A DNA stretch of 64,000 nt from contig NZ_AUHD01000001.1 of NCBI RefSeq assembly GCF_000423005.1, positions 124,001 through 188,000 on the forward strand, read 5' to 3'. Position 1 is the first letter of the stretch. Each line of letters starts with the position of its first letter. Positions 43,688 through 52,887 of this stretch are shown here, one piece after another. This DNA comes from Gelidibacter mesophilus DSM 14095 (GTDB lineage Bacteria > Bacteroidota > Bacteroidia > Flavobacteriales > Flavobacteriaceae). Position numbers and translations under genes: made by a program. Under the pieces are notes generated by a model. That model did not search any database. It worked only from the letters and a program-made list of their open reading frames with translations, and had not been told where the DNA came from.

Positions 43688-44656
43688 CTATTTGTTATTA
43701 TTTTCCTGTAATTGTTTTACTGCTTTAATTTGGTCTGCAAAGAAACCACTTTTTTCTGGATATTTCAAAATTAAAATTCTATAAGATTGAATTGCCTTAT
43801 CATAATTTTTTTGCTCCAAATATATTCGGGCCAAAGTTTCTGTCATGAGGTTATCATTCTGTACCAATTGCGTTTGCGCCAAGTTAATTGTAGGCTTCGA
43901 TTCTCTAACAGGTGCAATTTTCGGATTGTTAGTGATGAATTTATCGATCAAATCGAATTTTTTTTCTAACGGAGATTCCGGTTTTGGTTTCTCAGTACCG
44001 GTTTCTAATAGAGGCTCATCTTTCAATACGATTTCTTTTGGCTCTCTTTCTATAGGCTTGAAACTGGTGATTTTTAGCCATTGCGTGAATGAATGGGTTT
44101 CGTTTTTGTCAAAATTTAAGGGTTTTCCAATGCTCAATTGTTCTTCTGGTGATGGTTGAATGTTTTCAATATCTACAGCAATGATAGGTTTATTTGAATT
44201 GTTTTCAGAAGAAATAAGAGTTGGTCCTTGTTTCTCTTCAAATAAATTCGGGTCCAAAACACCTTCGCTATCTTTAATATGTTGTTTTAATGCATCATCA
44301 ATTGTGACACTTTTGAGCACAGAAATGTCATCAGCATCCTTAACTTCAATACTTTTTAGGAGTTCTGTATTTTGTTTGATAAGTTTTGAGATTTCATTTT
44401 GATTGAATGCTTCTGAGGTTATAAAATCAAATAAAATACTTCTATCCGTAGTATAAGCTGCCGTAATTCTGAGCTCTTGATTGTATTTAAAGCTTTCTTT
44501 AGATTTTAATCCTTTTAAATACAAAGCCCTGGCGGGCTGAAAATAGGGATATTTACTAACAATTTCTCTCACGGTTTCGGTTTGAGCAGAAGTTAGTTGC
44601 TGAGAATGTGTAAGTAAGTATGTAAAATCCTGTTTGTTCACGTTATAAGTTACCAT
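43688..44656 (-). CDS. TPR-like protein between lptE and secG
   Basis: A 322-residue hypothetical protein. N-terminal helical part ('KYPYFQPARALYLKGLK'), a low-complexity acidic middle (about 130-250), and a C-terminal single TPR-type pair ('LARIYLEQKNYDKAIQSYRILILKYPEKS'). No signal peptide. Its ATG overlaps the lptE stop by seven bases. This place between lptE and secG is kept in many flavobacteria, so an envelope-related task is plausible but unproven. Confidence 0.8.
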   Translation of the reverse strand: MVTYNVNKQDFTYLLTHSQQLTSAQTETVREIVSKYPYFQPARALYLKGLKSKESFKYNQELRITAAYTTDRSILFDFITSEAFNQNEISKLIKQNTELLKSIEVKDADDISVLKSVTIDDALKQHIKDSEGVLDPNLFEEKQGPTLISSENNSNKPIIAVDIENIQPSPEEQLSIGKPLNFDKNETHSFTQWLKITSFKPIEREPKEIVLKDEPLLETGTEKPKPESPLEKKFDLIDKFITNNPKIAPVRESKPTINLAQTQLVQNDNLMTETLARIYLEQKNYDKAIQSYRILILKYPEKSGFFADQIKAVKQLQENNNK

Positions 44657-45156
44657 TTGCCAAGAGTGGCATTTAAAATATCCTGTGTAATCCGCTCAAG
44701 AATTTCTGAAATTGCCGTATCTTTTTGTGCACCAACCAACTGTGCTGCGGCTGGATAGTCATAAAAGAATGAAAATTGTTGACTGAGATCGTTGTCAGGA
44801 TTGTCTTTCTCATAATAGCGTACGCGCACACCAATAGTCAAACGGTTTTGAGCAGCAGTAATATCAGCTGTTGCTGTGGTTGGCGAAATACGGTATTCAG
44901 TAATTTCACCCTCATAAGTAATATCGGCGCCAGAAGTTACCAATTGCAAACTGGTTTGATTTTGGATTAAATCGGCCAGTGCATTTGTGAAGGTTCGGTC
45001 TAATCCTGGCTCGACCAGGAGCGCGTCATTTTGAAAATAATTTACTTGGTAGGTGTTTGTGGATGCTGGTAGAGAAATTCCAGTAAATGAATAACTTCCA
45101 CATCCAGATATCAGTCCAAGACTAAAAAGGAGAACTAAGATTTTAAATTTTTTCAC
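44650..45156 (-). CDS. lptE: LPS assembly lipoprotein LptE
   Basis: About 168 residues. Lipoprotein signal with lipobox 'LISGC' and 'GCGSYSFTGISLP', then the LptE fold ('QVNYFQNDALLVEPGLDRTFTNAL'-type block). Plugs the LptD barrel to place LPS on the outer leaflet. The start is GTG at 45156, giving 'KKFKILVLLFSLGLISGC'; a longer frame to 45231 would overlap the upstream gene and is rejected. Confidence 0.88.
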   Translation of the reverse strand: MKKFKILVLLFSLGLISGCGSYSFTGISLPASTNTYQVNYFQNDALLVEPGLDRTFTNALADLIQNQTSLQLVTSGADITYEGEITEYRISPTTATADITAAQNRLTIGVRVRYYEKDNPDNDLSQQFSFFYDYPAAAQLVGAQKDTAISEILERITQDILNATLGKW

Positions 45157-45178
45157 GTGTTTTTTATTGGATATCGAC

Positions 45179-46453
45179 TTACAGATCGTATTGTTTGATT
45201 TTTCTATATAAGGTACGCTCGCTAATTCCAAGTTCAGCCGCTGCCAATTTGCGTTTTCCTTGATGACGTTCCAATGATTTTTTGATCAATTCTAATTCTT
45301 TATCATGTAAGGACAAGGTTTCCTCTTCTTCAACTTCCTCAGCAAAATAATATTTATCATTAGATTCATCAATGGCTTCAGAGAGCTGGTTCATTTTCTC
45401 AGGAATAGAAAGGACTTCTAAATCTTCAACAGTCTCTTCGTAATCGTCGTCGTCATCTTCTTCCTTGTCACGATAGATCTTTTGAATCAAGCTTTCGTTT
45501 TTCTTTTGTACTTCATTGGCGTTGTCATTTTTCATGAGTTCCATGGTGAGTTTCTTCAAATCATTTAAATCACTCTTCATGTCAAAAAGGACCTTGTAGA
45601 GAATTTCGCGCTCGCTACTAAAGTCACTATCACTTTTTGAATTTTTGATTACCGCCGGGAGATTGTCACCTTGACTTGGCAAATAGCCCTTTAAAGTGGC
45701 GGCGCTAATGGTTCTTGTATGTTCCAATACTGAAATTTGCTCCGCAGCATTGCGTAACTGCCGGATATTTCCGTTCCATCTGTTTTTCAAGAGTACTTCT
45801 ACAGCTTCATCTGTCAATTTGATGGTTGGCATTTTGTATTTAAGCGCAAAATCGCTAGCAAATTTCCGAAACAACAAATGGATATCTTCCTTGCGCTCAC
45901 GCAATGGAGGCAAATGGATCTCGATAGTGCTCAATCGGTAATAAAGGTCTTCTCGAAACTTTTCTTTTTTAATGGCCTCAAACATATTGACATTTGTAGC
46001 AGCCACAATGCGGACATCTGTTTTCTGTACTTTGCTGGAGCCTACCTTAATAAATTCGCCATTTTCTAAGACACGAAGTAAGCGTACTTGCGTTGTGAGT
46101 GGCAATTCGCCAACTTCATCCAAGAAAATGGTTCCGCCATCCGCAACTTCAAAATAGCCTTCGCGTGTGTTTGTGGCGCCTGTAAACGCTCCTTTTTCAT
46201 GTCCAAAAAGCTCACTGTCAATAGTGCCTTCAGGTATGGCGCCGCAGTTTACAGCAATATATTTGCCGTGCTTGCGATGTGATAATTGATGTATGATCTT
46301 TGGAATACTTTCCTTTCCAACACCGCTTTCTCCAGTTACCAACACCGAAATATCCGTGGGGGAAACTTGAATGGCTTTTTCTATGGATCGGTTGAGTTTT
46401 GGGTCATTCCCAATAATCCCGAAACGCTGTTTTATGGCTTGAATTGATTCCAT
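45179..46453 (-). CDS. Sigma-54-dependent transcriptional activator without receiver domain
   Basis: A 424-residue bacterial enhancer-binding protein. It starts directly with the AAA+ domain: Walker A GESGVGKE (41-48), sigma-54 loop GAFTGA (88-93), Walker B 'GTIFLDE' (108-113), 'REDLYYRLS'. There follows a long acidic linker with a DDDDDYEE run (about 330-345) and a Fis-type helix-turn-helix at the C terminus ('LAAAELGISERTLYRKIKQYDL'). No receiver or sensor part, so control must come from outside or from its amount. Lies between miaB and lptE. Confidence 0.93.
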   Translation of the reverse strand: MESIQAIKQRFGIIGNDPKLNRSIEKAIQVSPTDISVLVTGESGVGKESIPKIIHQLSHRKHGKYIAVNCGAIPEGTIDSELFGHEKGAFTGATNTREGYFEVADGGTIFLDEVGELPLTTQVRLLRVLENGEFIKVGSSKVQKTDVRIVAATNVNMFEAIKKEKFREDLYYRLSTIEIHLPPLRERKEDIHLLFRKFASDFALKYKMPTIKLTDEAVEVLLKNRWNGNIRQLRNAAEQISVLEHTRTISAATLKGYLPSQGDNLPAVIKNSKSDSDFSSEREILYKVLFDMKSDLNDLKKLTMELMKNDNANEVQKKNESLIQKIYRDKEEDDDDDYEETVEDLEVLSIPEKMNQLSEAIDESNDKYYFAEEVEEEETLSLHDKELELIKKSLERHQGKRKLAAAELGISERTLYRKIKQYDL

Positions 46454-46528
46454 TTATAAATTAAAAGTTAAGAATTAAGAATGCTTGTGTTGCAAAGCAT
46501 AACCTGATACGTTGAAAATTTTAAATTA

Positions 46529-47971
46529 TTAAATAACTGCATATTCGATGGCTTTTCCTATTAAAGTTGCACTCGTGCAATCGTTAACCTTAACATTTAC
46601 GAGGTCACCGATCTTATAGTTTTCTTTAGGGAAAACCGCCACAACATTTTGTGAGGTTCTTCCTGACCATTCATTATCTGATTTTTTAGATTCGCGCTCA
46701 ATCAAAACTTCCACGGTTGTATTTACAAACTGTCTGGTCCTAATTTCGCTATGTTGTCGTTGTAATTGCACAATCTCATCCAAACGTCTTTTCTTAACAT
46801 CTTCAGGAACATCATCTTCCAATTTGCGTTCTGCCAAAGTGCCAGGACGTTCAGAATAGGTGAACATATATCCAAAATTATATTTGACATATTGCATTAG
46901 GCTCAAGGTGTCTTGATGATCCGCTTCTGTTTCGGTAGGGAAACCGGCAATCATATCATGAGAAATGCAACAACTAGGAAGGATGCGTTTGATATTATCT
47001 ATCAATTCAAAATACTGTTCCCGCGTGTGCAAGCGGTTCATCTCTTTTAGAATACGATTGCTGCCACTTTGCACTGGCAAATGGATGTGTTTGCAAATGT
47101 TTTTATATTTAGCCATCGTTTCAATCACGTCCAAAGTTAAATCTTGTGGATTTGAAGTTGAAAAACGGATGCGCATTTTAGGTTGCGCTTTTGCGCATAA
47201 TTCCATAAGGTTAGAAAAGCCGACTGCGGTTGCCTTTTGAAGGTCACTGGCTTTATCAAAATCCTTTTTTAGTCCGCCACCGTACCATAAATAGCTATCG
47301 ACATTTTGGCCTAACAGTGTAATTTCCTTATAACCTTTATTCCAGAGGTCATTGACTTCTTCTAAAATACTTTGCGGGTCACGACTGCGTTCCCGTCCAC
47401 GGGTAAATGGCACCACACAAAATGTACACATATTGTCACAACCACGAGTGATGGACACAAAAGCACTGACCCCATTGGTATTTAATCTCACAGGTGAAAT
47501 ATCGCCATAGGTTTCATCTTTACTTAAAAGAACGTTAATGGCATCTCTGCCGTCCTCAACTTCTGACAATAAATTAGGAAGATCTTTGTATGCATCAGGG
47601 CCCACAACAAGGTCTACAATTTTTTCTTCTTCAAGGAGTTTGCTTTTCAAACGTTCAGCCATACAGCCTAAAACCCCAACTTTCATTTTTGGATTGATGC
47701 GTTTTACGGCATTATATTTTTCTAAACGTTTACGAATCGTTTGTTCTGCTTTATCGCGTATAGAACAGGTGTTTATTAAAACTAAATCGGCGTCTTCTAA
47801 TTTTTGGGTGGTGTTGTAACCTTCTTTATATAAGATGGAAGCCACAATTTCACTGTCGCTAAAATTCATGGAACAGCCATAACTTTCAATAAAAAGCTTG
47901 CGATTATTTTCCGTTTTTTGTTCGAGTACGAGGCTTTCTCCTTGTTTGTTTTCGTCGATAATTTTCTCCAT
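46529..47971 (-). CDS. miaB: tRNA-i6A37 methylthiotransferase
   Basis: Radical SAM enzyme that adds a methylthio group to i6A37 of tRNA. The N-terminal cluster Cys are C33 ('ESYGCSMNFSDSE'), C69 and C103; the radical SAM CxxxCxxC is C178, C182, C185 ('RGCDNMCTFC'); a TRAM domain ends the 480-residue protein. First gene of the miaB-to-secG run. Promoter at 48027-48059. Confidence 0.97.
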   Translation of the reverse strand: MEKIIDENKQGESLVLEQKTENNRKLFIESYGCSMNFSDSEIVASILYKEGYNTTQKLEDADLVLINTCSIRDKAEQTIRKRLEKYNAVKRINPKMKVGVLGCMAERLKSKLLEEEKIVDLVVGPDAYKDLPNLLSEVEDGRDAINVLLSKDETYGDISPVRLNTNGVSAFVSITRGCDNMCTFCVVPFTRGRERSRDPQSILEEVNDLWNKGYKEITLLGQNVDSYLWYGGGLKKDFDKASDLQKATAVGFSNLMELCAKAQPKMRIRFSTSNPQDLTLDVIETMAKYKNICKHIHLPVQSGSNRILKEMNRLHTREQYFELIDNIKRILPSCCISHDMIAGFPTETEADHQDTLSLMQYVKYNFGYMFTYSERPGTLAERKLEDDVPEDVKKRRLDEIVQLQRQHSEIRTRQFVNTTVEVLIERESKKSDNEWSGRTSQNVVAVFPKENYKIGDLVNVKVNDCTSATLIGKAIEYAVI

Positions 47972-48026
47972 AAGTGTCTTGAAACTTCTATTGGTAAAAT
48001 TTTACACCTTCATTAAAAGGCAGCTG

Positions 48027-48059
48027 CAAAGATAGGATTATTTTAATGATTGTGACAAA
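48027..48059 (-). promoter_or_regulatory. Bacteroidota promoter upstream of miaB
   Basis: Minus strand TTTG (48059-48056), 21-base spacer, TATCTTTG (48034-48027). The -7 box is a full match; the spacer is two longer than usual. Confidence 0.5.
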
Positions 48060-48139
48060 GTGACAGTGCATAAAATTGTTTTGATAATGTTAAATATTAA
48101 TGGTTTCTTTGGTTGTAGAATTAATTTAAACAGGAAATC

Positions 48140-48922
48140 ATGACACCACAAGAATTTCAATCCAAGGTAGCCAATGCTAGAGAATTGGATTTCGGAACTA
48201 TCTTTAATCAATCCATTGAATTATTCAAAAAAAGCTGGCTGCATGGTTTTTTAATGCAATTATTTGTGATGATTTTGATGCTACCATTAATAATTGTTTT
48301 ATATGTTCCGATGATTATGATGTTGATTGCGCAATCTGAATCTGGGCAAATGGATCCTAATGCCATGAGTGGTCTATTTGCTGGTTTTTCTATAGTTTAT
48401 ATTTTGTTGTTTTGTGTAGGTGTCCTTGCCGTTGGAGGCATTCAAGTTGCACTGATCGCTGCGTTTTTTAGAATTTTGAGCCACTTAGATCAAGGCCAGA
48501 TGGTCAAAACCTCGGACATGTTTTTTTTCCTGAAGGGCAGGTATCTTGGTAAAATTTTCCTTCTGATGTTTGTGACTATTTTAATAGCACTTCCTGCAGT
48601 TTTATTCTTTTATTTACCATTTATTTATGTCATGGTGCCGATGTCCTTCTTTTCATTGGTTTTTGCGTTTAATCCAGAATGGTCCATAGGAGATATCGTT
48701 GGTTCAAGTTTTAGATTGGGAAATAAAAAATGGGTATTGACTTTTGGGTTGCTTTTGGTTTCTTATGTCACGGTTATGGTCTTGAGTATGGTATCTTGCG
48801 GACTTGGAGGTTTGTTTTTTGCGCCTTTCATGTATCATCCTATCTTTTATATATATAAAGGTACGGTTGGGTTTGATGATTTAAGTGAATTAAATAGAAT
48901 TGGTGAAAGAGAGTTCCTGTAA
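48140..48922 (+). CDS. Integral membrane protein of unknown function
   Basis: A 260-residue protein with about five or six membrane helices, e.g. 'MQLFVMILMLPLIIVLYVPMIM', 'FSIVYILLFCVGVLAVGGIQVA' and 'VTILIALPAVLFFYLPFIYVMV'. A short soluble N terminus ('TPQEFQSKVANARELDFGTIFNQS') precedes them. Relatives exist in flavobacteria without an assigned function. The next gene starts 46 bases downstream. Confidence 0.75.
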   Translation: MTPQEFQSKVANARELDFGTIFNQSIELFKKSWLHGFLMQLFVMILMLPLIIVLYVPMIMMLIAQSESGQMDPNAMSGLFAGFSIVYILLFCVGVLAVGGIQVALIAAFFRILSHLDQGQMVKTSDMFFFLKGRYLGKIFLLMFVTILIALPAVLFFYLPFIYVMVPMSFFSLVFAFNPEWSIGDIVGSSFRLGNKKWVLTFGLLLVSYVTVMVLSMVSCGLGGLFFAPFMYHPIFYIYKGTVGFDDLSELNRIGEREFL

Positions 48923-48968
48923 CGCAACCTTTTACAAAGTTTTGCATCTATTAATAAAACCACCTCTC

Positions 48969-50198
48969 ATGAAACACATACTACTCCTTTTTGCTTTTGT
49001 TTGTCTATGGTCATGTCATGATGACGACAAAGACTATGAAATGATCAACGTTGCTGTGCCAGAAATGATGTCCAAAACTGAATTTAGAAATTCAATTGAC
49101 GTACAATCAGCAAAGGCCATAGTTGAAGCTGGTAAAATTTATGCCTATGACAATTATATCTTTATTTCTGATAAGGATAATGGCGTTCATGTGGTGGACA
49201 ATTCAAATCCAAAAGCACCTAAGACAATCTCATATTTAAAAATACCTGGTAATGAGGATATTTCTATTAAGAATAACTTTCTCTATGCAGATAGTGCTAC
49301 AGATTTAGTTGTTTTTGATGTTTCCAATATTCAGAACATAAAACTTGTTGAGCGTTTGGAAGACGTATTTTCTGTCTATAATTACCGCATTCCCAATGAA
49401 GCAGAATATGCTGATTTTAATAATTTTGACTTTGAAAATAATGTTGTAGTAGGGTGGAACATTGTACAAGAACGCCGCGAAATCTTCAATCCCAATGATT
49501 TAGTTTTCAATGATGCCGCGTTTTCTAATGTAGCAGAGAGTTCAAATGTTGGCGTTGGTGGCTCTTTAGCGCGTTTTCAGATTGTTAAAGATTACTTATA
49601 TACGGTGGGTTCTTATGAAATGTCTATTTTCAATATTTCTAATTTGGGTTCACCAATTTTAGAAACTATACAACCGTCTGGATGGAATATTGAAACCATG
49701 TTCTATGCAGATGATTATCTCTATTTAGGCGGCACCAATGGGACGTATATCTACAGTATGGAAAATCCGGCAAGTCCTAGTTATGTATCTGAATTTGTCC
49801 ATTGGGAAGGCTGTGATCCTATTGTTGTGGATGGCAATTATGCCTATCTTACTTTAAGAGGCGGAAATGCCTGTGGTCAATTGGAAAGTGTGCTTGAAGT
49901 TATAGATATTTCGGATAAAACAAAACCAACCTTGGCGGACAGATATGCTCTGGACAATCCTTATGGTTTAGGTTTCAGTAATAACAGCTTGTTTGTTTGT
50001 GATGGCACTTCAGGCTTAAAAGTATTTGATAAAACCAATCCTCGGGCTTTAAAACAAATCGAATCGTTTCCAAATGTGCATGCCAAAGATGTCATTCCTT
50101 TAAAAAATAGTTTATTAATGGTTGGTAATGGCGTGTTATATCAATACCAATATATGGATAGTAAACTGCAACTATTGAGTAGCTATTCATTGAATTAA
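48969..50198 (+). CDS. LVIVD-repeat lipoprotein
   Basis: About 409 residues. Lipoprotein signal 'MKHILLLFAFVCLWSC' (lipobox LWSC), then repeated beta-propeller blades with the LVIVD-like pattern: 'NGVHVVDNSNPKAP', 'TDLVVFDVSNIQN', 'YEMSIFNISNLGSP', 'VLEVIDISDKTKP', 'SGLKVFDKTNPR'. Five blades can be counted. Probably a surface or periplasmic binding propeller; ligand unknown. The upstream TTG at 48900 overlaps the previous gene and is not used. Confidence 0.85.
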   Translation: MKHILLLFAFVCLWSCHDDDKDYEMINVAVPEMMSKTEFRNSIDVQSAKAIVEAGKIYAYDNYIFISDKDNGVHVVDNSNPKAPKTISYLKIPGNEDISIKNNFLYADSATDLVVFDVSNIQNIKLVERLEDVFSVYNYRIPNEAEYADFNNFDFENNVVVGWNIVQERREIFNPNDLVFNDAAFSNVAESSNVGVGGSLARFQIVKDYLYTVGSYEMSIFNISNLGSPILETIQPSGWNIETMFYADDYLYLGGTNGTYIYSMENPASPSYVSEFVHWEGCDPIVVDGNYAYLTLRGGNACGQLESVLEVIDISDKTKPTLADRYALDNPYGLGFSNNSLFVCDGTSGLKVFDKTNPRALKQIESFPNVHAKDVIPLKNSLLMVGNGVLYQYQYMDSKLQLLSSYSLN

Positions 50199-50221
50199 AA
50201 AAATACTCTTAATATTTTTCT

Positions 50222-50247
50222 AAAGCCTGAATCTCTAGGCTTTTTTT
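50222..50247 (+). terminator. Terminator after the LVIVD gene
   Basis: Stem AAAGCCT / AGGCTTT followed by seven T on the plus strand. Confidence 0.65.
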
Positions 50248-50304
50248 GTTCCTATCCATCAATCGATTAAATGCACATAAATGGGCTTAAATATTTTTAA
50301 TTAG

Positions 50305-50333
50305 GTTGAATAATTATTTTTCATATACATTTG
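50305..50333 (+). promoter_or_regulatory. Bacteroidota promoter upstream of topA
   Basis: GTTG (50305-50308), 17-base spacer, TACATTTG (50326-50333). The -7 box is a full TAnnTTTG match, 19 bases before the ATG. Confidence 0.55.
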
Positions 50334-50352
50334 TAGCCATAAAAAAATTAAT

Positions 50353-52884
50353 ATGGCGAAGAACTTGGTAATTGTTGAGTCCCCTGCAAAGGCTAAAACA
50401 ATTGAGAAATTTTTAGGAAAGGATTTTAAGGTAGAGTCTAGTTTTGGGCATATTGCCGATTTACCTTCAAAAGAATTGGGGGTTGATGTTGACGGCAATT
50501 TCAAGCCAACTTATGAAGTATCCAAAGATAAAAAAGCAGTTGTAAAAAAACTGAAAGATTTAGCAAAAGGAGCCGATATGGTTTGGTTGGCAAGTGATGA
50601 GGATCGTGAGGGTGAGGCCATTGCTTGGCATTTAGCTGAGACTTTAAAATTGGACAAAGCAAAGACCAAACGTATTGTTTTTCATGAAATTACCAAAACT
50701 GCCATTCTAAAAGCCATTGAAAACCCTCGTGATATTGATTACCATTTAGTAGACGCGCAACAGGCGCGCCGGGTATTAGATAGAATTGTGGGTTATGAAT
50801 TATCTCCTGTATTATGGCGCAAGGTTAAAGGCGGACTCTCAGCAGGCCGTGTGCAATCTGTTTCCGTCAGACTTATTGTAGAACGCGAAAGAGAAATACA
50901 AGAATTCAATCCAGAAGCGTCTTATAGAATTGATGCTGAATTTTCTAATGAAGAGGGGCAGACTTTTAAGGCAAAGCTTCCGAAGAATTTTTCTACTAAA
51001 GAAGAAGCCTATAAATTTTTAGAATCCAATGCATCAGCCGCATTTAAAGTTGCTGAATTAGACAAAAAGCCCGCTAAGAAATCTCCAGCGGCACCATTTA
51101 CCACTTCAACCTTACAACAAGAGGCGTCGCGTAAACTCTATTTTTCGGTATCGAAAACCATGACTATGGCACAGCGCTTGTATGAAGCTGGATTGATAAC
51201 TTATATGAGAACAGATAGTGTCAACTTATCTGACGATGCCCGTAAAGGTGCGGAAGCAGAAATCAAGGAGGCTTATGGTTCTAAATATAGTAAACCACGC
51301 AATTATAAAGGGAAATCAAAAGGTGCACAAGAAGCGCATGAGGCGATTAGGCCTACTGATTTTTCTGTGCATTCTGTACAGATTGATAGAGATCAGGCAC
51401 GGTTATATGATTTGATTTGGAAACGTGCCATCGCTTCGCAAATGAGCGAAGCCGAACTCGAGCGTACTAACGTAAAAATTAGTGCTTCAACCCATAAAGA
51501 GTTATTCAGTGCGAATGGAGAGGTCATCACTTTTGAAGGGTTTTTAAAAGTGTATCTAGAAGGTACGGATGACGAAGATTCAGAACAGGACGGGATGTTG
51601 CCTGCAATGAAAACGAACGAAACTCTTCTCAACTCTTATATTACGGCCACTGAGCGTTACACAAGACCGCCTTACAGATATACAGAAGCTTCTTTGGTAA
51701 AACAATTGGAGGAATTGGGCATTGGTCGTCCATCAACTTACGCCCCAACCATTTCAACCATTCAGAATAGAAATTATGTAGAAAAAGGATCTGTGGAAGG
51801 AACAGAGCGTAACTATACACAATTGACTTTAAAAAATGGAAAGGTAAAAGATAAGGAGCTCACAGAAAAAGTTGGATCAGATAAAGGTAAACTGGTTCCA
51901 ACTGATATTGGAATGATCGTTACCGACTTCTTGGTCAATCATTTTGCGAGTATTTTAGATTATAATTTTACGGCAAAAGTAGAAGCTGATTTTGATGAAA
52001 TCGCAGAAGGCAAGGAAGATTGGACCAAAATGATGAAGGATTTCTATAAGGATTTCCATCCGCAGGTTGAAGATGTTCAAGAAAATGCAGAACGGGAATC
52101 AGGCGAACGTATCTTGGGGAAAGATCCAAAAACAGGTCGTCAGGTGAGTGTACGCTTAGGTAAATTTGGGCCAATGGTACAAATAGGAACCGTTGAGGAA
52201 GAAGAAAAGCCATTATTTGCCAGTCTGTCTCCAGACCAGCAATTAAATACAATAACTTATGAGGAAGCGATGGATCTCTTCCAACTTCCAAAAACATTGG
52301 GCAGTTATAAAGACGAAACTGTTGAGGTCAACAATGGCCGTTTTGGACCTTACGTGAAATTTGGTGATAAGTATATCTCACTTCCAAAAGGGATGGAAGC
52401 CTTGAATGTGGAGCTTGACGAGGCCATAGAGTTGATTAAGGAAAAGGAAAAAGCAGACGCACCTATATATATGTATAAGGATTTACCTGTTCAGAAAGGT
52501 AAAGGACGTTTTGGACCATTTATCAAATGGAACGAGATGTTCATTAACGTCAATAAAAAATACGATTGGGACAATTTATCGGATGAAGACATCGTACAAT
52601 TGATTGAGGATAAAATACAAAAGGAAATAGATAAGGTTATCCACAATTGGGAAGACGAAGGCATACGTGTAGAAAAAGCACGATGGGGACGTCATAACGT
52701 AATAAAGGGTAAAACTAAAATCGAATTGGCTAAAACCGTTGATGTTTCTGAGTTAACCTTAGAAAGTGCAAAAGCAATGATTGAAGCCAAAGCTTCTAAA
52801 AAGAAAACTGCCAAAAAAGCGCCAGCCAAAAAGTCCACCCCTAAAAAGACGGCCGCAAAAAAAGCAACTCCTAAAAAGAAGTAA
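50353..52884 (+). CDS. topA: DNA topoisomerase I
   Basis: Type IA enzyme that relaxes negative supercoils. Toprim domain ('LVIVESPAKAKTIEKFLG', 'SDEDREGE' at 81-88), catalytic Tyr 284 in 'GLITYMRTDS', and C-terminal topoisomerase repeats ('GRFGPYVKFGDKY', 'GRFGPFIKWNEM') in place of Cys zinc fingers. The last 30 residues are Lys/Ala/Pro-rich like a histone H1 tail, which should bind DNA. 843 residues. The arginase-like gene starts three bases after the stop. Confidence 0.97.
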   Translation: MAKNLVIVESPAKAKTIEKFLGKDFKVESSFGHIADLPSKELGVDVDGNFKPTYEVSKDKKAVVKKLKDLAKGADMVWLASDEDREGEAIAWHLAETLKLDKAKTKRIVFHEITKTAILKAIENPRDIDYHLVDAQQARRVLDRIVGYELSPVLWRKVKGGLSAGRVQSVSVRLIVEREREIQEFNPEASYRIDAEFSNEEGQTFKAKLPKNFSTKEEAYKFLESNASAAFKVAELDKKPAKKSPAAPFTTSTLQQEASRKLYFSVSKTMTMAQRLYEAGLITYMRTDSVNLSDDARKGAEAEIKEAYGSKYSKPRNYKGKSKGAQEAHEAIRPTDFSVHSVQIDRDQARLYDLIWKRAIASQMSEAELERTNVKISASTHKELFSANGEVITFEGFLKVYLEGTDDEDSEQDGMLPAMKTNETLLNSYITATERYTRPPYRYTEASLVKQLEELGIGRPSTYAPTISTIQNRNYVEKGSVEGTERNYTQLTLKNGKVKDKELTEKVGSDKGKLVPTDIGMIVTDFLVNHFASILDYNFTAKVEADFDEIAEGKEDWTKMMKDFYKDFHPQVEDVQENAERESGERILGKDPKTGRQVSVRLGKFGPMVQIGTVEEEEKPLFASLSPDQQLNTITYEEAMDLFQLPKTLGSYKDETVEVNNGRFGPYVKFGDKYISLPKGMEALNVELDEAIELIKEKEKADAPIYMYKDLPVQKGKGRFGPFIKWNEMFINVNKKYDWDNLSDEDIVQLIEDKIQKEIDKVIHNWEDEGIRVEKARWGRHNVIKGKTKIELAKTVDVSELTLESAKAMIEAKASKKKTAKKAPAKKSTPKKTAAKKATPKKK

Positions 52885-52887
52885 ATC

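Noticed and set aside
45157-45231. Longer start for LptE
   Set aside because: It would overlap the sigma-54 activator gene; the lipoprotein signal starts at the GTG at 45156.
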